A DNA stretch of 64,000 nt from WJJR01 sp964440935 (GCA_964440935.1 CAYTTY010000015.1:8529-72528), one strand, 5' to 3'; shown: positions 46,537 to 56,284, numbered from the stretch's first letter. Made by a program: numbers and translations. The notes: generated from the sequence alone by a model not told the origin.

Positions 46537-46824
46537 TCAGTCCCCCACACGGGACTTGGCGCGCTGGAATGCTTTACGCAGATCATCGGACGCTTCATCG
46601 ACGCCATCTTTCATGTCCTTCCAGGCATCCTCCGTTGCGGAGCGCATGTTCCGCAACCGACGTTCGACCTCACCGACCTTGGCGCTGATCTGATCCAGTT
46701 CCGCTTCGCCTTGAAGGCGCAGGCTCGCTTTCTTCTTGTTGAGCTTGGCTCTCAACAGTCCCATTTGCGCACGCCATTCATTCATTTCGGCAAGCGCACG
46801 ATCGATATAGGCTTGTTTATTCAT
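46537..46824 (-). CDS. Small coiled-coil protein
   Basis: A 95-residue, highly charged helical protein with heptad-like spacing from end to end (MNKQAYIDRALAEMNEWRAQ; AELDQISAKVGEVERRLRNM). It has no signal, membrane segment or cysteine. Short coiled-coil proteins of this kind occur beside BON and PRC-barrel genes in stress clusters, including annotated coiled-coil domain-containing proteins of unknown role. It follows the PRC-barrel gene by 29 bases and ends at the strong terminator, so it is last in the operon. It may act as a stabiliser or chaperone-like factor, but nothing in the sequence proves this. Confidence 0.8.
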   Translation of the reverse strand: MNKQAYIDRALAEMNEWRAQMGLLRAKLNKKKASLRLQGEAELDQISAKVGEVERRLRNMRSATEDAWKDMKDGVDEASDDLRKAFQRAKSRVGD

Positions 46825-46853
46825 GATACCCTACCCCTCTGTACTGCACGGAA

Positions 46854-47618
46854 CTACGACCAGTACTTTTTGCGTCCGTAGAAGTCATACAGCACCTGTT
46901 CGTACTCGCGGTTGATGGGCACATCCGGATCGAACTCGGGACTGTTCTTGATCGTCTCCTGTGTCAATTCGGTCGTTACAGCCTGGCGTTCCCACGACAC
47001 GTCCTGGAACCACGGGATGGCGACCAGCACCTTGCGTCCCGGCAACCAGTTGCGGGTGTCAACAACGGCGTAGCGGATCGTCCAATTCTCGTCATCCACA
47101 ATCCAATCGTTGATGTGTCCGATCTCGCCATCGGCCGCGCTGATGTGGTATCCGGTCACCTCACGCGCACTGCGCAAGTGGGGATCCTTCTTCGCCGTCG
47201 CGGTCGGAGTGTCCGAGGGTGTCTCGCGTTTTTCCCCTTTCGCCACCTCGGTGCTGGCGGCACTTTCAACCAATCCGATGCCGGTTGCCGTGCCCGGCCA
47301 GTACGGCTGCCATCCGTAATGCGCGTACAACTCGATCTCCTGCTGCCGAGAGACGGGACTCTCCAAGTCGATCGGCGGACTGGATTCGATCTGCTCTTTG
47401 GTCATATCGACGGCGACATGCCGGGCCGCCCAATCGGCAGAGGTGATGACATGCGGTGGGACCAGAACCAGCCGATCATCCAGCCACCGGCCGGTGTTGA
47501 CGACCAGGTACCGCACGACCCACTCCCTGTCATCGAACAGGAAGTCATGCACCTTACCAATCTCGTCATCTCTTGTTGTGATCCGATATCCTTGAAGCTC
47601 TTTTATGCTGCGTAGCAT
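46854..47618 (-). CDS. Tandem PRC-barrel protein
   Basis: A 254-residue soluble protein with two PRC-barrel-like domains. The first (about 1-85) opens LRSIKELQGYRITTRDDEIG and KVHDFLFDDREWVVRYLVVN; the second (about 150-235) repeats this pattern as LRSAREVTGYHISAADGEIG and HINDWIVDDENWTIRYAVVD. Between them is a linker with PTATAKKDPH. PRC barrels bind partner proteins or RNA in photosynthetic reaction centres and RimM; stand-alone tandem forms are often stress induced. I chose ATG 47618 because an AAGGAGAC ribosome-binding site directly precedes it; the longer frame adds a basic non-conserved head. It lies 103 bases after the BON gene and 29 before the coiled-coil gene, all on one strand. 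Confidence 0.88.
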   Translation of the reverse strand: MLRSIKELQGYRITTRDDEIGKVHDFLFDDREWVVRYLVVNTGRWLDDRLVLVPPHVITSADWAARHVAVDMTKEQIESSPPIDLESPVSRQQEIELYAHYGWQPYWPGTATGIGLVESAASTEVAKGEKRETPSDTPTATAKKDPHLRSAREVTGYHISAADGEIGHINDWIVDDENWTIRYAVVDTRNWLPGRKVLVAIPWFQDVSWERQAVTTELTQETIKNSPEFDPDVPINREYEQVLYDFYGRKKYWS

Positions 47619-47721
47619 GCGGGTCTCCTTTGCACGTCCCGTAACGACCGCACCCCCCCGTGCATCCATGCGCGGGGGCGGTTGGACTGGACGTTACGAT
47701 CATCTTGAAATCGCCTGTCTC

Positions 47722-49233
47722 CTAGTTACTGCCGATGACAGTTTGATCCTCAGGGAACAGTTCCACGCCGAGGCGGTTCTTGACATCACGCGCTCCGGCG
47801 GTGAACGCGGCTTCCTCGGCCTCGACCCGTTGATACCACGTTTCCACTTCGCCGTTCAGCGTGACCACACCATCGGTCACACTGATCGCAATACCGGCAG
47901 TGTCCACATACGGAGACCAGAAGAATTCGTTCTTCACGTCACGCTCCAACGCCCAGTCGCTCTTCCAGTCCCATTCATGCGTGAAGTCAATATTGTTCGA
48001 TACCGACACAACGCCTTTGACCGTTGACGCGACGTCTTCGGCATGTTGCTTTTCGAACGAATTGTGCACCTGCCCGCCGAGAAACACCTGACCGTTCAGC
48101 GCCCGGACTTCAATCGTGTACGGCTCGACGTAAGAACTGCGCTGAAGCGCGTTCTCCACCGCGGTCTCCAAACTGTCGTTCGGAATGAGGGCCGCAGGTC
48201 GGACACGCAAATAGTTCTTCACATCCCAGACACCGACCGTATTGCGGGCATCTTCCGCCGCTGCGTTGCGCGCACGCAGGTTGTCCACCGTTCCGGTCAA
48301 CGTCACGATGCCGTCTTCCGCCTCGACATCCACATTGGCCCACAAGACGCGTGGATCGTACAACAACGCGTCGGCCACGGCGGATTCGATTTCTTCATTT
48401 GGTGTGACCACCGGTTCGTCGGCCCGCTGCATTCGATCGCGCGCCCACCATTCCACCGTCAGATTGTCTCCGTTCACCGAGGACACACCGACGACCCACG
48501 CCTTGGCTATCGCACGTTGCATTTCGGCCGCACTGCCGACGATACCGGCGAGATTAACGTGGCCATTCTCCACATTAATCTCAATCAACTCGGCATCCAG
48601 ACGGACATCCGCATCGTAGCGGGCACGAATGTCCTGCTTAATCGCATGTGCCGTTCGCTCTTCCGGCGGAACGACGGTGAGGTCATTCTGCACCTCGGTC
48701 ACACCGCGGACACCCTTGGCCAGATCCTCCGTAAACATCTTCTCCTGCCACGAGTCTACTTGGCCTGTCAACGTTACCAGACCGTTAAAGGCCGTCACGT
48801 TGATCTCATACGAATCGGCCGCTGGGTCGAGCATAATGGCGTCGCGAACATCTGCCGCGATCTCATCATCGGGCCGTACCGGTGTGTTGACGTCCGTGTT
48901 ATTCACCACCGAGCGCACACCCTTGACCGCTTCCGCGATCTCGGTGGCCCGCTCTTTCGCGAGCAGGTTGTTGACCGTACCCTCCAAGGTGACAACACCA
49001 TCAACCACCTGCACATCGATCAGATGCGAAGCAACGTCGTCCTCGGCCAGCAGATGGGTCGCCACCGCCGTCGCAATCTTGCTGTCGTCAATGTCCTTCA
49101 CGGCCGACGCCTCATCCGTTTGCGCCGACACACCACCGTTCATCGGCATGAGGACGACGATAATGGCAAATAGAGCGGCCGCCAATATGCAACCCAGCCC
49201 TCGGAACGAAGTGTTCATCACATAAGTGCTCAT
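47722..49233 (-). CDS. Periplasmic protein with six BON domains
   Basis: A 503-residue exported protein made almost wholly of BON domains. A signal peptide (GCILAAALFAIIVVLMPMNG) ends near residue 37. Six repeats follow, each with a helix, a GVVTLEGTV-like hairpin and a closing GV.VVNN.. strand: openings are DSKIATAVATHLL, DDEIAADVRDAIM, AHAIKQDIRARYD, NEEIESAVADALL, NDSLETAVENALQ and WALERDVKNEFFW. BON domains bind phospholipid and stabilise the envelope in osmotic stress, as in OsmY and DolP, which carry two. A six-fold array is unusually long. The ATG follows GGAGGG by ten bases. It is the first gene of the BON, PRC-barrel and coiled-coil set. Confidence 0.92.
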   Translation of the reverse strand: MSTYVMNTSFRGLGCILAAALFAIIVVLMPMNGGVSAQTDEASAVKDIDDSKIATAVATHLLAEDDVASHLIDVQVVDGVVTLEGTVNNLLAKERATEIAEAVKGVRSVVNNTDVNTPVRPDDEIAADVRDAIMLDPAADSYEINVTAFNGLVTLTGQVDSWQEKMFTEDLAKGVRGVTEVQNDLTVVPPEERTAHAIKQDIRARYDADVRLDAELIEINVENGHVNLAGIVGSAAEMQRAIAKAWVVGVSSVNGDNLTVEWWARDRMQRADEPVVTPNEEIESAVADALLYDPRVLWANVDVEAEDGIVTLTGTVDNLRARNAAAEDARNTVGVWDVKNYLRVRPAALIPNDSLETAVENALQRSSYVEPYTIEVRALNGQVFLGGQVHNSFEKQHAEDVASTVKGVVSVSNNIDFTHEWDWKSDWALERDVKNEFFWSPYVDTAGIAISVTDGVVTLNGEVETWYQRVEAEEAAFTAGARDVKNRLGVELFPEDQTVIGSN

Positions 49234-49674
49234 ACTGTGCTTTCCCTCCTCTGTAGTGTCCGTCTTCAGCAGTTCTCAAAGCTTTCCCGGCTCAAACCAA
49301 CAGCAGTGCTGCACATCAACGAGCTCGTGCACTGCTGATAGGATTCACTCCGAACCGGTCCAATGCACTGCTCCTTTGGCGGCACCCACACACAGGCCGC
49401 CAACGCGGTGCGCTGTAACTAAACGTAATACGGACGAGAGCCCGCTAAAGTCAAGGGGGACAACGCGTAACGTGTCAGGGGAATCCCTGATCAGCAGCGC
49501 CCGTGTAGTGGATTTGTCGCCACTGTCCACTGTCAATCGACCGGTTCTATTTCGGCCCTGTACTCACACTGGGTTACAGGAAATCATATTGCGCGACTGA
49601 CGGCGCTACGGTTCTTTCTACAACGTCTCACGGTTCCGTTCATTCACTGATGGACTCTCATCCTTGGACTCACA
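49234..49674. other. Gene-free region before the SH3/barrel gene
   Basis: A 441-base divergent intergenic region that should hold promoters for the BON operon and the plus-strand envelope genes. An inverted repeat CAGCAGTG (49301-49308) with CACTGCTG (49330-49337) is present, loop 21 bases; it could be an operator or an RNA hairpin. I see no credible small gene, RNA gene or member of the MITE-like family. Confidence 0.45.
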
Positions 49675-51825
49675 ATGACCAAACCTGTTGGAACCCTGCT
49701 GGCCGCAGCATTGGCGGTGTCGTTGGCAACCATCTCAGTACAGGCAAATACAATCAAGCAGTTCGAAGTACCGGCGCGTCAAACAGCCATCCGCATCCTC
49801 GAAACACTCAAAGCGATTGAGTCCTTCGTTGAAGAACGACAAGTTGCAATCCAACCACGGCGTGTGACTCGCGAGGTTGTGGTGATCATGAGCTCACGGG
49901 TCAATCTCCGTTCGGCGCCAAGCTTGGAATCGACAGTTGTCCGCGTGGCATTGGAGGGTGAACGGTTCGATCACGTGTCATCAGACGGTGAGTGGCGTGG
50001 CATCCGCGACAACGGCCAAACACTCTACGTGTCCGTCGAATACTCCCGCCTTGATGAGGAAACTGTCGAATCCCGGCACAGCTTTAAGACAGTCAGGCAG
50101 TTGCGTGAAGGGACCGACAACCGGGCGCGCGAAATCCTGAAATCGGTCGGGCCCGACTACAGGCGCATGGATCTGTTGCGCAAGGAGGCCGACAGACAGT
50201 ACGAGTCCGAGTACGGAGACATCCCCGAGGACAGCGCGCACCCGGAAAGAGATCGTGCCGGCGAGTCGCTCAACAATATCCAAAAGTACCACCGGCTCGT
50301 CTTACAATACTATGATCGGTATAGTGAGATGGCTGGCGGTGTCGAGCGGCCCGCCACGGCAGAATCCCGATGGCGTCCGCGATTCAGCGGGTCAATTGAG
50401 GCGGGCCTTGGCACGAATACGGCGGAATCCAAAGTTGCCGGAACCACGGTGTCGGAAACGGATGTCTCACGCTCCAATCTGGCCGCCAATGTCAACGCCG
50501 ACCTGTCTCCCCATGATCGTATCAATCTGCGGTTCGGCCGTACGGAGGAGATCCACTTCGTCCCGTCGACACGTACGCGCGCCCGCGGCGCGTACACCCG
50601 TCGCTTCGATGACAAGGGACGCCTTACCGCGCACGCCGGCCTGAACAATTATCGCAATGAGGCCGATGACACCGGCGATCTCGATCGCAGTGAGTTCGGT
50701 GTGCAGGGGGCGTTGACGCCATCGCCGGCGTTTCGCGCCACCGGAGGCGTCGCAATCACGTCGACGGCGTATCCCAATGACGAGGCTCGTGACGTTAACG
50801 ATACGCGCCTCGAACTCGGCGCCGGCGGGGATCTCAGCGAGTCGGTCCAATGGAACGCCGCGTACCGGCATGCCAGCCATTCCTTTGATGTTGATTCCCT
50901 GATCGACAATTCACAGGGCCATCTCGAAGGAAGCCTGATCTTCGAAACCGGTGAGCAGTCGGCGATCATCGTGGACGGTCACTTGGAATCGAACTCGTTC
51001 GATGCGGAAAACGACTCACGTGAGTACAGCCGTCAAGGACTTCGGGTGGCGACACGCTCCCGGCCGCTGGGCGGCGCCCAAAATGAGTTCTCCCTCGAGT
51101 GGCGTGGCAAGAACTTCGAGGTCGATGATCTCCGCGACTTCACCGAATTCCGCGGCGGATTCCGGTCACGTGAGTACAACGCCGAAACCGATGGCGAATT
51201 CGCACTCAGTGTGAACTATCGTCGGTATGGCGGTGACACCATCGTGGCTTTCCTCGACTACATTGAGGCCCGCCTGGAAACGCGGCGTGATCGCGGACGA
51301 GCTACCACCACGGGACTATTCTCCGAAGGGGACCTTTACATTCAGTACTTCATCGAGAACAACGGTGTTGAGCGCAATGCGCTGATCACGCAATATGCCT
51401 GGCTCGGCATCTCAACCGGTGGACGAACGGTCTTTAGAATCGGTCCCCATATTGCCAGCAATACCGACATCGTGGTGGTCGACGGCGCCATCGGCCCCGA
51501 TGGCGACGAACTCGGCACATTCGAAAGTCCCAACAATACGATTCGATACGGGGCCAAGGCCGAACTGCGCACACGCGAACGGCCGTTGCGGGCACGCATC
51601 AGCGCACGCTACGAATTACTGAAGCGGTACAATGTCGACAAGGCGCCGACACTCGATCGCCTCCACATCGAGGGGCAAGGCACGTATTCCATTACGCAAC
51701 GTGTCGAGGCATCGGCGCAGATCAAACTGTACACCAGCGGCTCCGATGATCCAAACGCAATTAAAACAACTGAGACCGATTTGCTTGTCGGCCTGATTTA
51801 CCACTTGGGGTCGCGCAGACGGTGA
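49675..51825 (+). CDS. SH3b-domain outer-membrane beta-barrel protein
   Basis: A 716-residue envelope protein. A signal peptide (GTLLAAALAVSLATISVQAN) is followed by a helical stretch, then a bacterial SH3 domain at about 70-130 (RVNLRSAPSLESTVVRVALE; EWRGIRDNGQTLYVS). Residues about 135-230 are highly charged helices. From about 237 on, alternating strands with Arg/Asp-rich turns (RFSGSIEAGLGTNTAESKVA; LVGLIYHLGSRRR at the end) indicate a large beta-barrel of some 20 strands. The combination suggests a barrel whose periplasmic SH3 domain touches peptidoglycan or a partner. I do not recognise the full architecture. The adjacent secreted Ig-like protein gene, 82 bases downstream, may be its cargo or partner. 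Confidence 0.72.
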   Translation: MTKPVGTLLAAALAVSLATISVQANTIKQFEVPARQTAIRILETLKAIESFVEERQVAIQPRRVTREVVVIMSSRVNLRSAPSLESTVVRVALEGERFDHVSSDGEWRGIRDNGQTLYVSVEYSRLDEETVESRHSFKTVRQLREGTDNRAREILKSVGPDYRRMDLLRKEADRQYESEYGDIPEDSAHPERDRAGESLNNIQKYHRLVLQYYDRYSEMAGGVERPATAESRWRPRFSGSIEAGLGTNTAESKVAGTTVSETDVSRSNLAANVNADLSPHDRINLRFGRTEEIHFVPSTRTRARGAYTRRFDDKGRLTAHAGLNNYRNEADDTGDLDRSEFGVQGALTPSPAFRATGGVAITSTAYPNDEARDVNDTRLELGAGGDLSESVQWNAAYRHASHSFDVDSLIDNSQGHLEGSLIFETGEQSAIIVDGHLESNSFDAENDSREYSRQGLRVATRSRPLGGAQNEFSLEWRGKNFEVDDLRDFTEFRGGFRSREYNAETDGEFALSVNYRRYGGDTIVAFLDYIEARLETRRDRGRATTTGLFSEGDLYIQYFIENNGVERNALITQYAWLGISTGGRTVFRIGPHIASNTDIVVVDGAIGPDGDELGTFESPNNTIRYGAKAELRTRERPLRARISARYELLKRYNVDKAPTLDRLHIEGQGTYSITQRVEASAQIKLYTSGSDDPNAIKTTETDLLVGLIYHLGSRRR

Positions 51826-51907
51826 ATGATCCCGTCAATCACTGTAACGGCCCGTTCATTGGCCGCACTGCCGGATGACCAATCGACTGAGTTACCAGGG
51901 AGATACG

Positions 51908-53956
51908 ATGAAACGAACAAAGAGGCGTCTTCAGCAAATGGCCACTCACGTCGTATTGGCGGCCGTGCTTCTGCTGGTGGTGTTCCCGGCCTCCTATGCC
52001 GATCCCACGTATGAACAACAACAGGAAATTTGGACGGATTTCAGCAACACGGACAAGGCCGCCGGTATCGCCTTTCACGTGTTTCAGGAAGCCATGGGGA
52101 ATGACGAAACGCAGCAGTTCATCGATGACTATGCCGATGCGGTCACGCTGATCAAAGTCCACCATGAGCTATTTCAAACCGGAAGCCTCAGTGGCGCCTT
52201 CACGGTGATCAAAGACCGGCTGCAGGACAAACTGATTGCCAAGCTGGCCCCGGACTTCAACTGGTGGCTCGGCTGGATAAAAGCAGCGAAGGCGGGCATG
52301 GAGCTGTTTAAGGACTTCGTATTCGATCCCATGGTCGAACAGAGTCAGATCGATACGTATGTCGGATTACGCGAATCCGGCCTGGACCCGGAAGACGCCT
52401 TTGCGGGTGTCCGCGGCTATGGATACATCGTTGAACGTGGCAAGAAGGAATTCCGCAAAGAGTATGGGGATCTGCCATTCCAACAAGGGACCAACGAGCT
52501 TCTCCCGAAATGGGAATCCGACTTTCAGGAATACATTAAGGCGGGAATGGAGAATGCGTATCATCGCCAGCTCCACCGCGATCTCCTGAAAAGGTCGCGC
52601 CAACTCGCGGCCGAAGCCGAAGCACAGTTGCCGGAATTGCGTGAGCGTCTCTTAACGATCCTGCGCCAATACCGTGTCGCCAAGGTCGAACTCTCGCCCG
52701 CAACAGCCGATCTCAACGTGGGGGACCAGGTGATATTCGACGCCGTCGGTATCTATGCTGATCCCTCCGCCCCCCGGTCCGCGACCGACGTCACCGCCGA
52801 ATGCACGTGGTCGGGCGGAACAGATGACAATGTCTTCGTGGCGACAGAGGCCGATGCTGGACGAAGGGTCGTGGTTACTGCTGACTACTATGGCATCACA
52901 GGGACAGCTACTGTCACGGTCATCGATGCCGACACCACCGAATCAATTGACGATGCCCTGGCCGAGGTGCGCGAGGATGAAGAAGAGGGAGAAGGCGAAG
53001 ACACCGGTGAGGATGCCGAAGACGAAATTCTCGACGACATCCAACGCCAATTCGATGAGGCCGTGCAGCGGTTCTCCGAGCACTACAGTGATTTCATCGC
53101 ACGACTCCAATCGCTGGCCGGTGAATCAGCCGACGCCATCTGCACAGATGGCACTCTGGCCTTCTCGCTGGCCGCCGCCAGTGACGCGTTTCTTGACGTG
53201 GAAGGGTATTATGCCGACGCTCTCGCGGCGGTACGATTGGCGGGCAATCTCAATGCCGCCGCCACCGGTCGAACCCCCACCGCTGCCGAGGATTTCGACC
53301 CGCGCAACGTCGAAGGATTGGGGGTCTTCGATCAAATCGCCATGCGCATGATGCAGGAGGACTACGCAGCGGTGCTCGCAGACGTGGAGGACATGGGGAC
53401 GCGACTTAACGAATTGGCACCCGGTTGCGACCCTGAGGAAATGCTCGATGCCGGGAGGCGCGTCGCCGAAACCGATCAGGATCCCGAATCCGGCGTCGAT
53501 ATCGCCGGTGGAACCGGCGTTGTTGGTGATGGCGGCGGTGAGCTGCGTTTCGAGGCTGATCAACTGGGCAGCGAAACCGATTTCTCCGCGAACTGCACCG
53601 GCGGCAGCATGACCCTGAACATGGACCCGCCAACGTTTCCCCAGCAGATTTTGCCGGACGGCAGTTACACGGTCCGGGTCAGCATCAGTTGGTCAAGCTC
53701 CGGTACTCAGATCGACGATATCAGCGTCGGGGTGAGTATACTAGTCGGACAACAGTTGAAGATCGAGCGAGAATTCAAAAGGTTTTCCGGATCAGAGACC
53801 GTCACCGCGACCGTGAATGGTTCCGATATTGATTTCAATCAGCTCTTTGCCTCGATCTCGGTTGTAGTCGGAGGAGGACTGTTGTGCGACAACAACACGT
53901 CCGACGGTCTTGGAGCCGTATATAACCAAATCTATTTCCGGCGCGGCAGTGAGTAG
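51908..53956 (+). CDS. Large secreted protein with an Ig-like (Big-2-type) domain
   Basis: A 682-residue exported protein that I cannot place in a known family. ATG 51908 gives a clean signal peptide (MATHVVLAAVLLLVVFPASY core, cleavage near ASYA). Residues about 35-245 are helical and charged, with an acidic/aromatic repeat-free pattern. Residues about 250-340 form an Ig-like domain of the Big-2 type (VAKVELSPATADLNVGDQVI; AGRRVVVTADYYGITGTATV). A strongly acidic linker follows (EEGEGEDTGEDAEDE), then another helical segment to about 520, and a C-terminal beta region with two cysteines (ANCTGGSMTLNMDPPTFP; GGLLCDNNTSDG). It is probably surface or periplasmic and is encoded 82 bases after the SH3/barrel protein. 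Confidence 0.7.
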   Translation: MKRTKRRLQQMATHVVLAAVLLLVVFPASYADPTYEQQQEIWTDFSNTDKAAGIAFHVFQEAMGNDETQQFIDDYADAVTLIKVHHELFQTGSLSGAFTVIKDRLQDKLIAKLAPDFNWWLGWIKAAKAGMELFKDFVFDPMVEQSQIDTYVGLRESGLDPEDAFAGVRGYGYIVERGKKEFRKEYGDLPFQQGTNELLPKWESDFQEYIKAGMENAYHRQLHRDLLKRSRQLAAEAEAQLPELRERLLTILRQYRVAKVELSPATADLNVGDQVIFDAVGIYADPSAPRSATDVTAECTWSGGTDDNVFVATEADAGRRVVVTADYYGITGTATVTVIDADTTESIDDALAEVREDEEEGEGEDTGEDAEDEILDDIQRQFDEAVQRFSEHYSDFIARLQSLAGESADAICTDGTLAFSLAAASDAFLDVEGYYADALAAVRLAGNLNAAATGRTPTAAEDFDPRNVEGLGVFDQIAMRMMQEDYAAVLADVEDMGTRLNELAPGCDPEEMLDAGRRVAETDQDPESGVDIAGGTGVVGDGGGELRFEADQLGSETDFSANCTGGSMTLNMDPPTFPQQILPDGSYTVRVSISWSSSGTQIDDISVGVSILVGQQLKIEREFKRFSGSETVTATVNGSDIDFNQLFASISVVVGGGLLCDNNTSDGLGAVYNQIYFRRGSE

Positions 53957-54043
53957 TGACATCTCTCGTTTCTGCCTCGTCGCGCGCTCAGGGAAAAGAG
54001 TCCGTCTTACGAAGCCACGTGACGCCCTGAGAGATCCGAAACG

Positions 54044-54739
54044 ATGATGTCATCGACCCAACGTGGTAGCGATTACTATTCCAAGTCCCTGTCGGGCCAA
54101 TACCTGCAGCGCTGCTACGACATCGCGCCGCCGCGTGTGCAGCAATACCTTAACGCTGAGATTGACTATACACTCGTGCACCTTGCAATCGATGCCACGG
54201 TCCTGGAACTGGGATGCGGATACGGACGTGTGCTGCGTCGGATTGCGGATCAGGCGACTCAAACCGTCGGCATCGACACGTCGCGCGACAGTTTACACTT
54301 GGCACGCCGGTATCTCACCGGAGTGGCAGGCGTTTACCTGATGCGCGGTAATGCTGTACAGATGAGTGTGCGAGATGAATCGGTCGACATTGTCGTGTGC
54401 ATCCAAAACGGCATCTCCGCGTTCGGGGTCGATCCGATGGCGTTGGTGCGAGAAGGGGTGCGCGTGACGCGTCCCGGAGGCCGGCTGATCGTCTCAACTT
54501 ACAGCGGTCGCTTCTGGCCGCACCGTCTCGAATGGTTCAAACGCCAAGCGGACGCGGAACTGATCGGAGCAATTGATTGGGAGCAGACACGAGACGGCGT
54601 CATCATCTGCCGCGACGGATTTCGCGCAACGACCTTCCAGCCGGATCAACTCCGTACGATTGCGGAGACGTTAAGTCTCACCTGTCAGATTGAAGAGGTT
54701 GATGAGTCGAGTGTATTCTGTGTGATGCAGCGCCCTTGA
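54044..54739 (+). CDS. Class I SAM-dependent methyltransferase
   Basis: A 231-residue Rossmann-like methyltransferase. Motif I is LELGCGYGRVLRRIADQ (about 52-68), motif II the acidic end of strand two in TVGIDTSRDSLHLARR, and the motif IV region DIVVCIQNGISAFG, followed by the TRPGGRLIVSTYS loop. The substrate is not predictable; similar small methyltransferases modify many metabolites and proteins. It is a single gene, plus strand, converging on the DASS symporter with only 15 bases between stops. Two adjacent ATG codons (54044 and 54047) could serve as start. It is not in an operon with the envelope genes upstream, as an 87-base gap with no clear terminator separates them. Confidence 0.87.
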   Translation: MMSSTQRGSDYYSKSLSGQYLQRCYDIAPPRVQQYLNAEIDYTLVHLAIDATVLELGCGYGRVLRRIADQATQTVGIDTSRDSLHLARRYLTGVAGVYLMRGNAVQMSVRDESVDIVVCIQNGISAFGVDPMALVREGVRVTRPGGRLIVSTYSGRFWPHRLEWFKRQADAELIGAIDWEQTRDGVIICRDGFRATTFQPDQLRTIAETLSLTCQIEEVDESSVFCVMQRP

Positions 54740-54754
54740 CGATTCACGGATTCT

Positions 54755-56284
54755 CTACGGCACCGCCCAACCCGGCAGCCCGCTGAGATCGATGTTAAAC
54801 ACCGCCAACCCAACAACATAGATGGCCGTGGTGATAGCCACCACGCCGATCAGATTCATTATGATTCCCGCACGCATCATATCAGCCATGCGCACTTCGC
54901 CGCTGCCGAACACAATCGCATTCGGCGGTGTGGCCACCGGCAGCATGAAGGCGCACGACGCCGAGAGTGTTGCGGGAATCATTAATAGCAACGGATGTGT
55001 CTTAATCGCCACCGCCAGTGATCCGAGCAGCGGCAGGATCATCTCTGTCGTCGCCGTGTTCGACGTGAGTTCGGTCAGAAACGTCAGCATCGCGCAGACC
55101 GACGACACCATAATCACCGGCGGCGTACCGCCCAAGCCCGACAATTGCTCGGCAATCCACACCGACAACCCCGACTCTTTGAAGCCCGTGGCCAGCGCGA
55201 AACCGCCCCCGAACAGAATCACAATTCCCCAATGCAATCGTGAGGCGGTGGCCCAGTTCATCAGTCGCTCGCCGGGTGTCGTGCGCGACGGTATCAAGAA
55301 CAAGATAAGCGCAACCCCAATGGCAATGGTTCCGTCATCGATGAATCCCGGAACGGGGAACACATTCGACCATCCGGGAATCGTCGCGACTCCGGTCACG
55401 ATATCGCGACGGAAAATCCACAGCAACGCCATCGAAACGAACAACACCGAGACCACACGTTCTTCAAACGACATCCGTCCCAGACGCCGGTATTCATCGC
55501 GGAAGATGTCGATGTTCACAATACGGCGATCGCCGCCGCGCACAAATAACAGAGTGAGTACACCCCATGCGATGGTCAGCAGCACGGTAGACAGGGGAAG
55601 ACCAAAAGCAAACCACTGCGCGAACGTGATCTCGGGCGCACTCGGGAAATAAATCGCGAAGATGCGGGTAAAGGAGAGATTGGGTGGTGTGCCGATCAGC
55701 GTGGCCAAACCACCAATCGATGCCGAGTACGCAATCCCAATCAGGAGCCCGACCGCGAACCGGTCGACCGCGTGCGCCCCGGCGCTCTCCCGCATCTTGA
55801 CAATCACCGCCAGCGCAATCGGTACCATCATCATCGTCGATGCGGTATTCGAGATCCACATCGAGAGAAACGCATTCGCCACCATGAACCCCAGCAGAAT
55901 GCGCTTGGGACTGCCACCGATCAGCAGGATGATCCGCAGCGCGATGCGACGGTGCAGGTTCCACCGCTGCATTGCCAGGGCCATGATAAACCCGCCAATG
56001 AACAGAAAAATGATATGATTGAAGTATGTCCCGGCCACGGCACTGCCCTTCATGATGCCAAACGCTGGAAACAACGCCACCGGCAGCAGCGCGGTCGCGG
56101 GAATCGGAATCGCTTCGGTCACCCACCACGTCGCCATCAAGACAGCGACCGCCGCGGTGCGTGTCACCACCGGGTCGCCCGGCGACAGATCAGACCCAAA
56201 CAAAATGATCAGTGCCAAAGCCGGCCCGGCGATCAGGCCGATCAGACGTTTCAGCGAACGCGGTGTGTCGGTCTCTCCACCCAT
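54755..56284 (-). CDS. DASS-family sodium:dicarboxylate/anion symporter
   Basis: A 509-residue membrane transporter of the divalent anion:Na+ symporter (SLC13) family, normal in length. It shows the two SNT signatures that bind Na+ and carboxylate: SMWISNTASTMMMVPIAL (about 133-150) and ELTSNTATTEMILPLLGSLA (about 400-419). Other marks are WWVTEAIPIPATALLP near 54-69 and the pseudo-twofold repeat of hairpins. It imports dicarboxylates such as succinate or malate, or sulfate or phosphate, using Na+. The substrate cannot be fixed by sequence. It has no partner genes; upstream on the same strand is only a tiny membrane protein gene. Confidence 0.92.
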   Translation of the reverse strand: MGGETDTPRSLKRLIGLIAGPALALIILFGSDLSPGDPVVTRTAAVAVLMATWWVTEAIPIPATALLPVALFPAFGIMKGSAVAGTYFNHIIFLFIGGFIMALAMQRWNLHRRIALRIILLIGGSPKRILLGFMVANAFLSMWISNTASTMMMVPIALAVIVKMRESAGAHAVDRFAVGLLIGIAYSASIGGLATLIGTPPNLSFTRIFAIYFPSAPEITFAQWFAFGLPLSTVLLTIAWGVLTLLFVRGGDRRIVNIDIFRDEYRRLGRMSFEERVVSVLFVSMALLWIFRRDIVTGVATIPGWSNVFPVPGFIDDGTIAIGVALILFLIPSRTTPGERLMNWATASRLHWGIVILFGGGFALATGFKESGLSVWIAEQLSGLGGTPPVIMVSSVCAMLTFLTELTSNTATTEMILPLLGSLAVAIKTHPLLLMIPATLSASCAFMLPVATPPNAIVFGSGEVRMADMMRAGIIMNLIGVVAITTAIYVVGLAVFNIDLSGLPGWAVP

